This document shows, one piece after another, positions 37,409 to 46,010 of a DNA stretch of 64,000 nucleotides. Every line of letters starts with the position of its first letter. Position 1 is the first letter of the stretch. Both the position numbers and the translations under genes were made by a program. The notes under the pieces were generated by a model that ran no database searches, was not told the DNA's origin, and saw nothing but the letters and a program-made list of their open reading frames with translations. This DNA comes from Micromonospora halophytica (GTDB taxonomy: Bacteria > Actinomycetota > Actinomycetes > Mycobacteriales > Micromonosporaceae), in contig NZ_FMDN01000002.1 in NCBI RefSeq assembly GCF_900090245.1, positions 62,001-126,000 of the forward strand, read 5' to 3'.

Positions 37409-37774
37409 TCAGCGCTGCGTCCTGGCCAGCGGGAACTCCATCGAGCCGGCCGGGCAGAGGAAGGTCAGCACGTCCACCTGGTAGAGCCCGGCCTGCACCG
37501 CCGGGTCGGCCTCCATCACGCTGCGCACGTCGTCGACCGACCCGGTGCGGGCCAGCCCGATGCCGATCGGGGGCGCCGGTTCCCGGGCCGGGCCGTCGAT
37601 CGAGCCGGCGACCAGCACCAGGCCGCGCCGCTGCAACGCCTGCATGTGCTCGATGTGCTCGGCCTGCAACCGCTGCACGGTCTCCGTGGGCAGGGCCGAG
37701 CCGGCCGGACCCGGGTAGAGCACGATGCACTCGAACGTGTCAAGCGCGAAGTCCAGCTGCGGCGTACCCGTCAT
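37409..37774 (-). CDS. YciI-like (YCII/DGPF fold) protein
   Basis: This 121-residue protein starts at the ATG at 37774 with GGAGGGGAC upstream. The core is FECIVLYPGP...ETVQRLQAEHIEHMQALQRRGLVLVAGSIDG, GIGLARTGSVDDVRSVMEADPAVQAGLYQVDVLTFLCP. This is the alpha/beta ferredoxin-like YciI fold with the conserved histidines of the H-x2-H-type helix and the DP(A) segment. Catalytic roles are known for few relatives, and its function is not deducible. Confidence 0.85.
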   Translation of the reverse strand: MTGTPQLDFALDTFECIVLYPGPAGSALPTETVQRLQAEHIEHMQALQRRGLVLVAGSIDGPAREPAPPIGIGLARTGSVDDVRSVMEADPAVQAGLYQVDVLTFLCPAGSMEFPLARTQR

Positions 37775-38174
37775 GGCGTCCCCTCCCGCGCTGCCGGCGC
37801 CCCGCACCTCGCCGGCCCCCGACTCGGGCCCAGCGTCGCACGGCCGGGGCGCCGGCAGCGGACGCTTGCCGCCAACTGCCCTCGCCGGTGCCCGGTTGCC
37901 GACCGGCTGGGCCGTTCGTCCGCGCGGTTCACCAGCCTGTCACCGAGTCCGAAGGCACGCCGGGCGGGGCCGATCCGGCGGCGTCCGCGCCACTCGGTGT
38001 CGGCGCGGTCGCCCCGGTGCGGCTGGCCGCCGCGCGGCACGTCGTGGCGACGCCTGCCGAGCAGGTGTCCCCGGCCACATCTCGCCCGGAGGAGTTGAAG
38101 GCGGCGATGTGCGGGAAAGCCGGTAGGTCGGTGGCTACATTGGCCGCTGACGACGACGCACAGGAGGATCGCCG
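37775..38174. other. Gap without recognised gene
   Basis: These 400 bp separate the divergent YciI and aldo/keto reductase genes. The sequence is GC-rich with no open frame that shows coding codon bias, no tRNA and no long hairpin. The last 60 bases (lower GC, GGTGGCTACATTGG) probably hold the promoter of the aldo/keto reductase. Nothing else is seen. Confidence 0.5.
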
Positions 38175-39047
38175 ATGGCGACCAGCGCCAGCACCGCGCC
38201 CGCGAAGGCCTCGGGCACCTACCGCATCGGCGGGGACGTCCAGGTGGACCGCCTGGGCTACGGGGCCATGCAGATCACCGGTCCGGGGGTCTGGGGCGAC
38301 CCGAAGGACCCGGCCGAGGCGGTGCGGGTGCTGCGCCGGGCGTACGAGCTCGGGGTCACCTTCATCGACACCGCCGACTCGTACGGCCCGTTCGTCTCGG
38401 AGCTGCTGATCAAGGAGGCGCTGCATCCGTACGCCGACGACCTGGTCATCGCGACCAAGGCCGGCCTGACCCGTTCCGGGCCGGGCGACTGGCGACCGGT
38501 GGGCCGCCCGGAGTACCTGCGCCAGCAGTGCGAGCTGAGCCTGCGCCACCTGGGCATGGAGGCCATTCCGCTCTACCAGCTGCACCGGATCGACGAGAAG
38601 GTGCCGCTGGCCGACCAGCTCGGCGAGCTGGCCCTGCTCAAGCAGGAGGGCAAGATCCGGCACATCGGCCTGTCGGAGGTGACCGTGGAGCAGATCGAGG
38701 CGGCCCGGGAGATCACCCCGATCGTGTCGGTGCAGAACCTCTACAACCTGGCCGACCGCAGCGCCGAGGACGTCGTCGAGTACTGCGAGCGCGACGACCT
38801 GGCCTTCATCCCGTGGTTCCCGATCGCCACCGGCAACCTGGCCCGGCCGGGCGGCCCGCTGGACGCGATCTCCACCGAGCACGGCGCGACGCCCGCGCAG
38901 CTCGCGCTGGCCTGGCTGTTGCGCCGGTCGCCGGTCATGCTCCCCATCCCGGGTACGTCGTCGGTGGCGCACCTGGAGGAGAACGTGGCCGCCGCCGAGG
39001 TCGACCTCACCGACGCCGAGTACGAGGCCCTCGCCCAGGCCGCCTGA
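38175..39047 (+). CDS. Aldo/keto reductase
   Basis: This 290-residue TIM-barrel oxidoreductase has the full catalytic tetrad D65 (FIDTADSYG), Y70, K95 (VIATKAGL) and H137 (YQLHRID). The cofactor-binding end [28 protein letters not shown] is typical of AKR family members close to the YajO/AKR13 group. CAGGAGGATCG precedes the ATG. NADPH-dependent reduction of an aldehyde or ketone is expected; the substrate is unknown. Confidence 0.93.
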   Translation: MATSASTAPAKASGTYRIGGDVQVDRLGYGAMQITGPGVWGDPKDPAEAVRVLRRAYELGVTFIDTADSYGPFVSELLIKEALHPYADDLVIATKAGLTRSGPGDWRPVGRPEYLRQQCELSLRHLGMEAIPLYQLHRIDEKVPLADQLGELALLKQEGKIRHIGLSEVTVEQIEAAREITPIVSVQNLYNLADRSAEDVVEYCERDDLAFIPWFPIATGNLARPGGPLDAISTEHGATPAQLALAWLLRRSPVMLPIPGTSSVAHLEENVAAAEVDLTDAEYEALAQAA

Positions 39048-39085
39048 CCCACCCTTCCCTCCCCCCGCTGTACGGCTCTGCGGGC

Positions 39086-39142
39086 TGATCATGAAGTTGA
39101 CGGCGATCGGACGGATCCGCATCGCCGTCAACTTCATGATCG
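39086..39142. repeat. Dispersed palindromic repeat, family B, copy 1
   Basis: Perfect 21-bp arms (39087-39107 and 39121-39141) begin GATCATGAAGTTGAC and surround a 13-base loop. It lies between the convergent aldo/keto reductase and lipase genes. A second copy is at 53257. It probably serves as a terminator. Confidence 0.85.
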
Positions 39143-39166
39143 TCGGGCAGGGGTGGGAGGGGCGGG

Positions 39167-40009
39167 CTAGAAGGCGAAGCAGTTGGGCCAGATGGGGCGG
39201 TCGGTGAGGACCTGACGGACGACCGTGTAGGTGGTGCCGTCGAGGACCAGGCCGAGGTGGCCGACGACCCGCAGCGGGCACCAGCCCTGGATCAGCACGT
39301 TGGTGGCGCCGTCGGCGAGGGAGGCGTTGCCGACCGGCCGGACCAGCTCGTCCTGCCAGGTGCGCACGGTCGTCCAGCGCACCGCGCCGGGGGTGTCGTC
39401 GCCGCTGTTGAGGGTGGCGAGGAAGTCCGAGCCGATCGACATCTGCTGGCAGGCGACGATGCCGGCGCAACTGCCCAGCCCGACGAAGTTGACGATGTTC
39501 GCGACGTAGGTGCCCTGCTGCGGGCTGCCCAGGCTGACGTACCGGCCGACGGCGTCGGCGCCGCCGAGGAACTTGACGTACCAGCGGGAGACGAGGCCGC
39601 CCTCGGAGTGGGCGACGATGTCCACCTTGGCCGCTCCGGTGTTGGCGCGGACCTGGTCGACGTAGTTCTTGAACGCCTTGGCGGACTCCCGGATGTCGCC
39701 GAAACCCAGGCTCGGGAGCTGGTAGATGGAGACCCGGAAGCCGTCGGCGCGCAGCCGGGCGGCGATCGGCTCGTACGCGATGGAGACGCCGATCAGGCCC
39801 CCGACGACGATGACCGGGTTGGCGTTGGCGGCGACGTTGAACGTCTCGTCGGCGGCGGATGCCGGCGCGCTCCCGTCAGGGGCGGGCACCGGCGCGGTGG
39901 CGCTGGTCCGGGTGGCGGTGGACCGGTCGGGGGCCGCCTGGACGGCGGTCGCGGGGACGAGGAGCACGGCGAGGGCGGCGGTGGCCGCGAAAATCGTACG
40001 GAGCAGCAT
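39167..40009 (-). CDS. Secreted triacylglycerol lipase/esterase (alpha/beta hydrolase)
   Basis: This 280-residue protein starts MLLRTIFAATAALAVLLVPATAVQAAPD, a Sec signal peptide with AxA cleavage near residue 26. The mature domain shows the lipase class 2 pattern: NPVIVVGGLIGVSIAYEPIAARLRADGF and the nucleophile S135 in IVAHSEGGLVSRWY. A cysteine pair near GSCAGIVACQQ may form a disulfide, and the protein ends WPNCFAF. GGAGGTGCAGCC precedes the ATG. It likely hydrolyses esters or lipids outside the cell. Confidence 0.9.
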   Translation of the reverse strand: MLLRTIFAATAALAVLLVPATAVQAAPDRSTATRTSATAPVPAPDGSAPASAADETFNVAANANPVIVVGGLIGVSIAYEPIAARLRADGFRVSIYQLPSLGFGDIRESAKAFKNYVDQVRANTGAAKVDIVAHSEGGLVSRWYVKFLGGADAVGRYVSLGSPQQGTYVANIVNFVGLGSCAGIVACQQMSIGSDFLATLNSGDDTPGAVRWTTVRTWQDELVRPVGNASLADGATNVLIQGWCPLRVVGHLGLVLDGTTYTVVRQVLTDRPIWPNCFAF

Positions 40010-40089
40010 GGCTGCACCTCCGGTGGGAGGTTCCCGGGAACCGGGGACGGGTGGGTGGGGGATCCGATCGATCGTGGGGACGATGATGC

Positions 40090-40491
40090 GTGCCTGATTT
40101 CACATTCGTCAATGAAAAGTTACGCGCTGGTAACGTGAAGTCGCTCCAGGAGCACAAACCGGCTTATCGGACGCCGACCGGTCAGCGACCACGCGACGGG
40201 AGTCGGAAGGCGACACCGTCGACTGCGCGACGCGACGCTCCGCACCGACCACACCCATCGATACGGTCGCGACACACCCCGTCACCGGACGAGGGCCGGC
40301 AGGCACAAGACCTCCAGCTCGGCGCGCAGGAACTGCTGGACACGATCGACGGTCAGCTGAAGCTGATCTCGGGACCGGCCGCCCCCACCGGCCTGCCGAC
40401 CGACCCTGAGGGCCGATACCAGCAGATGCGCAACGACACGGCCGGCGTCCTCAAGTACGCCACGACGGTCCTGGCCAGCCGGACCGGCTGA
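40090..40491 (+). CDS. Hypothetical small protein, possibly a gene remnant
   Basis: The protein is not recognised. The C-terminal ~60 residues (RQAQDLQLGAQELLDTIDGQ..., ending YATTVLASRTG) show strong coding bias and helical character. The first ~70 residues have poor codon bias, run through the lipase upstream region and include a rare TTA codon. No ATG/GTG/TTG lies close to the well-biased part, and the only starts are GTGs at 40090 and 40135. It may therefore be a truncated relative of the helical proteins around the neighbouring FtsK-like gene. Confidence 0.35.
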   Translation: MPDFTFVNEKLRAGNVKSLQEHKPAYRTPTGQRPRDGSRKATPSTARRDAPHRPHPSIRSRHTPSPDEGRQAQDLQLGAQELLDTIDGQLKLISGPAAPTGLPTDPEGRYQQMRNDTAGVLKYATTVLASRTG

Positions 40492-40503
40492 CCGGTCGTC
40501 CCG

Positions 40504-40767
40504 TCAGTTCCCCAGGGCCCGGACCTTCGAGATCGTCTCCTGGACGTGCTGCCGGGCCGGCTCGCCGCCCTGCGCGGCCTGCTCCAACGCCTGCCGGTAG
40601 GAGTCGATCACGCCGATCAGCTGGCCGGCGGCCACGCCCTCCAGCGCGCCGGCCACCAGCGCCCGCGCCTCGGCGGCCTCCTGCGCGGCGGCGGCCGTCT
40701 TCGCCTTCGCCTCGTCCAGCTTCTGCGCCGCTGCTGCCAGCCTCGCGATGATCTGCGCCGCGCTCAC
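40504..40767 (-). CDS. Small helical protein, DUF6244-like, in FtsK cluster
   Basis: The GTG at 40767 follows GGGGGAGGG by a few bases and gives 87 residues. It is almost entirely helical: VSAAQIIARLAAAAQKLDEAK..., ALEGVAAGQLIGVIDSYRQALEQAAQGG, ARQHVQETISKVRALGN. It has a two-helix, WXG100-sized profile but no WxG. I believe it belongs to a Micromonosporaceae family (DUF6244), from memory and not checked. It lies downstream of an FtsK/EccC-like ATPase and could be a substrate or cofactor of that system; this is inference. Confidence 0.7.
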   Translation of the reverse strand: MSAAQIIARLAAAAQKLDEAKAKTAAAAQEAAEARALVAGALEGVAAGQLIGVIDSYRQALEQAAQGGEPARQHVQETISKVRALGN

Positions 40768-40887
40768 GCGCCCTCCCCCGGATCGCCCCACCATCGGCCC
40801 TGCCACCGCACCGGCAGCGACCACAGGGGAGCCTACGAGATCCGCACCCACCGCGACCAGGCCACGACACCAGCCGTCGACGGCGGC

Positions 40888-41559
40888 TCAGCGCAGGGCG
40901 CGCACCACGAGCAGGCTGGCGCAGTAGGCGATGGGGACCAGGGCGACGCAGATGACGAAGCCGAGCGGGACGAAGCGCGGCGGGTCCACGGTGGCCAGGG
41001 CGGGACGGCCCCACCGCCCGAGGATGAACCAGCCAGCGGCGAACGACAGCACCGGCAGCCCGGCGCAGATCCACGCGCCCAGGGTGAAGCCGCTGACCAG
41101 CCCGACCCCTGACGCCACCACCAGCACCAGCATGAGCAGCACCCCGGCGGCGGCGCAGGCGATGTAGACGGCTACCGCCCGGGCCGCCGGCGACCAGGTG
41201 GGCAGCAGCTCCGGCCGCTGGGCGAGCGCCTCGACGTACCGGGTGTGCTGTTCGGCCTCGTCGACCAGCCGGCGGGTCTCCTCCAGCGCCACCGCCGGGT
41301 CCCCGGCGGCGTCCACCGGGCCAGGTGTCGCCGACGGGGCCGCGCCGGCCGGCGCGGTGACGGCCGGAGCGGGAACGCCGATCGCCTGGCCCAACTGCTC
41401 CAGCCGCTGCTCCTGCACCATCAGCCGCTGGCCCAGCTGGTCGACCCCGGCGTGCAGCCGGCGGCGGCGTTCCGCCTCGGCGGCCGCCCCCCGCTCCCCG
41501 TCGCGGACCTGGGCGGAGAGCTGGCGGACGGCGGCGGCGTACTCGTCGAAGGTGGACAC
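40888..41559 (-). CDS. Coiled-coil membrane protein in FtsK cluster
   Basis: This 223-residue protein is not recognised by family. Residues ~1-60 form a coiled coil (YAAAVRQLSAQVRDGERGAAAEAERRRRLHAG...). An Ala/Pro linker follows, then a second helix (EETRRLVDEAEQHTRYVEALAQ) and a membrane part with three or four helices at about 128-152, 160-180 and 195-220. The GTG start directly follows the ftsK-like stop codon (TGA-GTG), so the two genes are coupled. It is likely a membrane partner of the ATPase. Confidence 0.78.
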   Translation of the reverse strand: MSTFDEYAAAVRQLSAQVRDGERGAAAEAERRRRLHAGVDQLGQRLMVQEQRLEQLGQAIGVPAPAVTAPAGAAPSATPGPVDAAGDPAVALEETRRLVDEAEQHTRYVEALAQRPELLPTWSPAARAVAVYIACAAAGVLLMLVLVVASGVGLVSGFTLGAWICAGLPVLSFAAGWFILGRWGRPALATVDPPRFVPLGFVICVALVPIAYCASLLVVRALR

Positions 41560-44100
41560 TCAGCGCTCCTCGTCCTCGGGCCGGTGCCCCGGGCGGACGA
41601 ACGGCACGATCAGCGCGGTCCGCTGGGCGTGCCGGTCGACCAGCAGCGCCCGGTCGGGCCGGGGGGTGTACGCGAGGTCGGTGACGCCGAGGTGCAGGCC
41701 GAGGTCGGCGGCGGGCACGTTCAGCGCGACCAGGCAGGCCACGTCGTCGCGGTTCTGCGAGCCACCGAGGTCGTCACCGAGCCGGCGCAGCCCGCGCCAC
41801 CAGCCGAGCAGGTGGGTGCCCTGCCCGGGCCCCTGGCGCAGCAGCGTACGCAGGTCGTCGTGACCGGAGCGGAAGGTGCCCGGGTCGCTGCGGCCGAGGG
41901 CGCCGGCCGCCGCGTCGGTGCCGAAGACCACCAGGTACGTGCGCCGCTCGCCCGGGCCGGCGGCCAGTTCCCCGATCCGCTGCCGCAGCCCCGCCGCGTT
42001 GAGGACGGTGACCGGGTGCCCGGCCGCCTTGATCCCGGCGGCGGTGTCGTCGGCCAGCTCGTCGGCGGCCTCCACCAGTGGGGCGAGGACGAACTCCGCC
42101 TCGCCCGGCGGGTGCTGGCGGGCCACGCCGAGCGTGGCGGCGCGCAGCACGTGCGCGCCGGTGACCGAGGTGCCGACCACCGCCAGGTGCCGGCCGGGGG
42201 TGGCGTCCAGGGCGAACTGGGCGGGGCTGCCGTCCACGTCGACGGTCCGACCGACCAGGACCGTGGGTCGTCGGCCGCCGGGGCGCAGGGCGGCGCCGGC
42301 CGGGTCGCCCTCCAGGTGCGCCGGCTCGTACCCCCGGAAGACGGTCGGCGGGCGGGCGCCCTCCGGCGCGGCGTCCCACAGCTCGTAGCGCAGCCGGGCG
42401 ACCTGCCGGGCGTCGGCGTGCGCGTCCGGGAAACGGACCAGCAGGTCCGCGCCGGGCGCACCGGCGGCCGTGTTCACCACGGCGGTGCCGAGCGTGGTGG
42501 CGGCGGTGCCGCCGGCGGCGCGGGGGCCGAGCACGGCGTCGCCGCCGGGCAGCGCCACCCGCAGGGCGAACTGCCCGAAGAGCGTGTCGGCGCGGCCGTA
42601 GAGGGCCTCGACACCGGTGGTGCTCTGGCTGGCCAGCACCAGGTGCACGCCGTAGGAGCGGCCCTTGCGGGCCAACTCCTCCAGCAGGTCGACGGCTTCG
42701 CGGGCCAGCCGGTCGTTGCCGGCGAGCAGCACGTGGAACTCGTCGATCACCGCCACCACGCGGGGCGTCGCCGCGTCGGCCGGCAGGTCGGCGAGCTTGG
42801 TGACGCCGTGCCGTTTGAGCAGCCCGGCCCGGCGGCCCAGCTCGCGGCGCAGCTCGCGCAGGACGGCGAGGCCGTACTCGCGGTCGGACTCGACGCCGAC
42901 TGCCCGGGCGTGCGGCAGGAAGGAGGGGTCGCGTTCGGTGGGCACGAACTCGGTGAAGCTGACGCCCTCCTTGAAGTCGAGCAGCCAGAGTTGCAGCTCG
43001 GCCGGGGAGTACCGGGCGGCGAGCGAGTAGAGGACGTCGACCAGGAAGACGGTCTTGCCCGCGCCGGTGCGCCCGCCGATCAGCCAGTGCGGGGTGGCGT
43101 CGTCGAAGGCCAGCGTCGCCGGCTCCCGCCCGGCCCGGCCGACCACGGTGCGCAGCCCGGCCCGCGCGGACTCCGTCCAGCGCCGCTCGGGGAGCAGGTC
43201 CTCGACGTGCAGCGCCGCGTCGCGCCGCACGGCCGCGTCCAGCCGGGCGGCCAGCGAGCGTACGGCCTGCGCGGGCGGGTCGCCGTCGAGCAGCACCGGT
43301 ACGGCCAGCCCGGTGCCGTCGTCGCCGAACGGGTGCCCGGGCGGGTCGCCGACCCAGGCGTACCGCTCGTCGAGCCGCAGCGCCGTGGTGGCGCCCAGCG
43401 GCGGCGGGGCCTGTCCGGGTGACACGCCCGGGTACCCGGCGAGCAGCACGCACACCGCGGCGGCCGGCCCGGCGTGGGTGAACGCGGCGAGCCGGGCCAG
43501 CTCGCGCGGGCCGGGCGCGGAGGCGGCCACCACCAGCAGCAGCTCGTGGTCGTCCCGACCGGACTGCTGGGCGGCGCGGGCATGCGCCTCGGCCCCGTCG
43601 AGCAGCGCGCCGATCTCCGCCTCGGTGGTGGCCGTCGCGTCGAGCACCCCGGCGTCGCGCAGCGGGCGCAGCGGCAGGAAGGTGGCGCCGAGCGCAGCCG
43701 GGTCGATGCCGACCACCCGGACCGCGCCGGGCGCGGCGGTGGCGAGCAGCCGCAGCACCAGCACCCGCAGCAGCACCGCCACCCGGGGGTCGCGGGCGTC
43801 GGCGTTGACGGCGAGGTGGTGTCCGGCGCCCAACGGCAGCAGCAGCGGGAACCGGCCGTCGGCGGTGGACGCCTCACCGATCCGCACGGGCGCCGGCGCG
43901 CCGGCCGGGCGGGTGGCCTCCGCGCCGGGCGCGGTCAGCCCGGTGGCGAGGCGGCCCAGCCGGGCGACGAGGTCGACGGTGCGCTCCGGCACGGGTTGCC
44001 CGGTCAGTCGGTCGAGCAGCGCCCGGGCGCGGGCCCAGTGTTCCCGGGCCTGCCGGTGGACCGCGACCGCCTGCCCGTACGTCGACGCGAGCCTGCCCAC
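41560..44100 (-). CDS. FtsK/SpoIIIE (EccC-like) ATPase
   Basis: The GTG at 44100 follows GGGGGAG by six bases and gives 846 residues; the frame to 44208 is open but unsupported. An N-terminal helix and an ATPase-like module without a P-loop come first. The central FtsK/SpoIIIE domain has Walker A GGRTGAGKT near residues 342-350, LWLLDFKEGVSFTEF and Walker B VVAVIDEFH near 446. A C-terminal module has a degenerate P-loop (VVGTSVTGAHVL near 625). The one-active/two-degenerate layout resembles EccC of type VII secretion, but no transmembrane helix is visible. Cargo is unknown; a coiled-coil membrane protein and a small helical protein follow. Confidence 0.85.
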   Translation of the reverse strand: MGRLASTYGQAVAVHRQAREHWARARALLDRLTGQPVPERTVDLVARLGRLATGLTAPGAEATRPAGAPAPVRIGEASTADGRFPLLLPLGAGHHLAVNADARDPRVAVLLRVLVLRLLATAAPGAVRVVGIDPAALGATFLPLRPLRDAGVLDATATTEAEIGALLDGAEAHARAAQQSGRDDHELLLVVAASAPGPRELARLAAFTHAGPAAAVCVLLAGYPGVSPGQAPPPLGATTALRLDERYAWVGDPPGHPFGDDGTGLAVPVLLDGDPPAQAVRSLAARLDAAVRRDAALHVEDLLPERRWTESARAGLRTVVGRAGREPATLAFDDATPHWLIGGRTGAGKTVFLVDVLYSLAARYSPAELQLWLLDFKEGVSFTEFVPTERDPSFLPHARAVGVESDREYGLAVLRELRRELGRRAGLLKRHGVTKLADLPADAATPRVVAVIDEFHVLLAGNDRLAREAVDLLEELARKGRSYGVHLVLASQSTTGVEALYGRADTLFGQFALRVALPGGDAVLGPRAAGGTAATTLGTAVVNTAAGAPGADLLVRFPDAHADARQVARLRYELWDAAPEGARPPTVFRGYEPAHLEGDPAGAALRPGGRRPTVLVGRTVDVDGSPAQFALDATPGRHLAVVGTSVTGAHVLRAATLGVARQHPPGEAEFVLAPLVEAADELADDTAAGIKAAGHPVTVLNAAGLRQRIGELAAGPGERRTYLVVFGTDAAAGALGRSDPGTFRSGHDDLRTLLRQGPGQGTHLLGWWRGLRRLGDDLGGSQNRDDVACLVALNVPAADLGLHLGVTDLAYTPRPDRALLVDRHAQRTALIVPFVRPGHRPEDEER

Positions 44101-44109
44101 CGTCTGCTC

Positions 44110-44136
44110 CCCCACGACGTCCGTCCGGTCGTGGGG
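44110..44136 (-). promoter_or_regulatory. Stem-loop overlapping the ribosome site of the FtsK-like gene
   Basis: A 9-bp stem (44110-44118 with 44128-44136) uses the G-run that also forms the Shine-Dalgarno of the GTG start at 44100. Folding would hide the ribosome site. This is read from sequence only. Confidence 0.35.
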
Positions 44137-44176
44137 AACCCTAACGGAGCCCGGCTCCCGGCGCACCAGCCGCAGC

Positions 44177-44772
44177 TCAGACCGGGCGGCACCCGGTGTC
44201 CGGCCCACCGCTGGGCACGGCTCGGCGCAGCAGCCGGAACAGCACCTGCACCGCCGTACCGAGGCCGGAGTCGCCGCCGACCTGCGGCTCTTCGGTGGTA
44301 CGCCGCCCCGCCGGTCCCGCAGCCGCCACCAGGGTGGCCCGGCCGGTGTCGACGCCGACGGCGAGGCTCTGCTGCATCAGCCAGTCGGCCAGCGGGTAGT
44401 GCCGGGAACCGCAGCCGGGCGGCGCCGAACGCCTCCAGGGAGAGTTGGCGGTGCAGTTCGCGCAGCACCGCCGGGACGTCGTCGGTCTCCGGTCGGGCGG
44501 TGAGGTCGAGCACGGCGTGCGGCACCCGCCGCCCCGCGCCCCGGCCGACGACGCGGCGCAGCAGCGCGCCCAGTTCGCCGGTGGCGGGACGGACCAGCCA
44601 CAGCAGCGGCATCCGGCGGTCGCCCCGGCGGGGGCGGCGCAGCAGCCGGACCAGCAGGTGGAGCAGTTCGGGACCTCCGGTCGGGAGCCGGTCCCGGGCG
44701 GTCGGGGGTCGCTGCCGCCTCGTGGAATCCCGCTTCGCGCACCTCCGGCGGGGACGGACCAGGAACGTCCAT
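44177..44772 (-). pseudogene. Frameshifted gene upstream of the FtsK-like ATPase
   Basis: Coding-like sequence runs on the minus strand but changes frame twice. From the ATG at 44772 one frame gives MDVPGPSPPEVREAGFHEAAATPDR. From about 44690 a second gives ELLHLLVRLLRRPRRGDRRMPLLWLVRPATGELGALLRR...ETDDVPAVLRELHRQLSLEAFGAARLRFP. From about 44405 a third gives HYPLADWLMQQSLAVGVDTGRATLVAAAG... and ends at 44177. Removing one G in the CCCGG near 44405 joins the last two perfectly (FP-HYPLADWL). It is either a true pseudogene, sequence error or programmed frameshift. The family is not recognised, but its place at the head of the FtsK cluster suggests a component of it. Confidence 0.5.
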
Positions 44773-44791
44773 CGTCGGAGGTGGATGAAGC

Positions 44792-44833
44792 CGGCGGCGG
44801 CCGGCGGTCCGGGTGGACCGTCGGCCGCCGCCG
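44792..44833 (-). terminator. Strong hairpin after the GDSL esterase gene
   Basis: A 19-bp stem with one wobble (44792-44810 with 44815-44833) and a GGGT loop lies 8 bp past the stop codon of the secreted esterase on the minus strand. Confidence 0.7.
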
Positions 44834-44840
44834 CGACGCC

Positions 44841-45638
44841 TCAGCGCAGCGCGGCGTTCAGGGCCGGCAGGTAGCCGTACCGGTAGCCGTCGGCGTCCGG
44901 GTGGTACGCCTCGATGACCCCGGAGACGTCCCGGATCCACGGGTCGGCGGCGCAGACCCCGTGGCCGGCGAAGGTGGGGCGGGTGTCGGCGAAGGTGGCG
45001 CCCGCCGCGCCGGCCCGGGCGGCGGTGACGGTGGCGAGCAGGTCGGCGGCCTCGTTGAGGATGGTCCGCTTGTAGGTGCTCATCGCCAGCCAGCCGCACC
45101 AGTTCGTCTCGAACAGTCGCGGGTAGCCGAGCACGACCAGTCGGGCGTTCGGGGCGCGGTCGCGGATGGCGGCGTAGGTGCGGTCGAGGCGGCCGGGCAG
45201 CGTGGCGGTGGCGAACGCCTTCGCCTCGTTGACCGCGTTGGTGCAGGTGCTGGTGCTGCCGAAGCGGCAACTGGTGATGACGTCGGCGAAGCCGGCGTCG
45301 TTGCCGCCGATGGTGATGGTGACCAGCGTGGTGCTGGTGCTCAGCGCGGAGACCTGCTTGTCGAGCACGTCGGAGGTGACCGCGCCGCCGCAGGCGACGA
45401 ACTTGAAGCTGGTGACCGCGTTGGCGGCGGCCCAGAGCGGGGCGTACGACTTCTGGCTGCGCAGGCAGCCGGAGAGGTCGTACGGGCCGGCGCCGACCCC
45501 GGAGGAGTAGGAGTCGCCGAGGGCGACGTAGTTGACGGTCGCCGCCTGGGCGGTGCCGGGGACGAGCACGACACCGAGGACGGTGGCGAGCAGGGCGGCC
45601 AGCGCGGTGACGGCGCGGGCCAGGGCGCGGTGGGGCAT
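44841..45638 (-). CDS. Secreted SGNH/GDSL-family esterase
   Basis: The ATG at 45638 follows GGAGGTCCG and gives 265 residues. Residues 1-33 are a signal peptide (AVTALAALLATVLGVVLVPGTAQA). The mature enzyme has block I YVALGDSYSSGVGAG (S43), block III TITIGGNDAGF and a C-terminal YHPDADGYRYGY block V with the Asp-His pair. Six cysteines could make three disulfides as in Streptomyces SGNH lipases (SCLip type). It hydrolyses acyl esters outside the cell. Confidence 0.92.
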   Translation of the reverse strand: MPHRALARAVTALAALLATVLGVVLVPGTAQAATVNYVALGDSYSSGVGAGPYDLSGCLRSQKSYAPLWAAANAVTSFKFVACGGAVTSDVLDKQVSALSTSTTLVTITIGGNDAGFADVITSCRFGSTSTCTNAVNEAKAFATATLPGRLDRTYAAIRDRAPNARLVVLGYPRLFETNWCGWLAMSTYKRTILNEAADLLATVTAARAGAAGATFADTRPTFAGHGVCAADPWIRDVSGVIEAYHPDADGYRYGYLPALNAALR

Positions 45639-45841
45639 CGGACCTCCACGGAGCAGGGGTGGTGGGAGCCTCGTGACCGCGCGCGTGGCCAAGGGGTTGT
45701 TACTGGTCGGTAATGCTATCGAAACATTCCCATAAAGTGAACAGCCGTCTCAGGTTGGACGCGCGAACACCCGACGGAGGGAGTCCACCTCGTACGACGT
45801 GTCTTCGCGGCGGCCACCGCCGCCCCGCCGCAGCCGTCCCC

Positions 45842-45920
45842 GTGATCGCGCTCGATCCGGGAAACAGTGGCATCCCGGCGCAGGGAAGCCACTACGGCCG
45901 TGTTCGAGGGCGATCATCAC
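45842..45920. repeat. Dispersed palindromic repeat, family A, copy 2 (decayed)
   Basis: The left arm GTGATCGCGCTCGATCCGGG followed by AAACAGTGGC is close to the other copies. The right arm (GCCACTACGG...GATCATCAC) is partly diverged but still complementary at both ends. This copy lies between tandem minus-strand genes. Confidence 0.7.
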
Positions 45921-45958
45921 GCCGCGAGCGCCCGGCACGGGGCGGTCGCGGAACGGCG

Positions 45959-45999
45959 GACGGCCCGGCCCCGGCGGTGTCCACCCGGGCCGGGCCGTC
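45959..45999 (-). terminator. 13-bp perfect hairpin after gltD
   Basis: GACGGCCCGGCCC (45959-45971) and GGGCCGGGCCGTC (45987-45999) flank a 15-base loop, 11 bp past the gltD stop codon on the minus strand. This is the likely end of the gltBD operon. Confidence 0.75.
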
Positions 46000-46010
46000 G
46001 GCGACCGTCG

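Larger units (their letters stand above)
45639..46010. other. Gap holding esterase promoter region, repeat A copy 2 and gltBD terminator
   Basis: The left part is AT-richer (TAATGCTATCGAAACATTCCCATAAAG, split here as TAATGCTATCGAAACA and TTCCCATAAAG) and probably contains the esterase promoter. The middle holds a family A palindrome, and the right end holds the gltBD terminator. No gene is seen. Confidence 0.5.
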
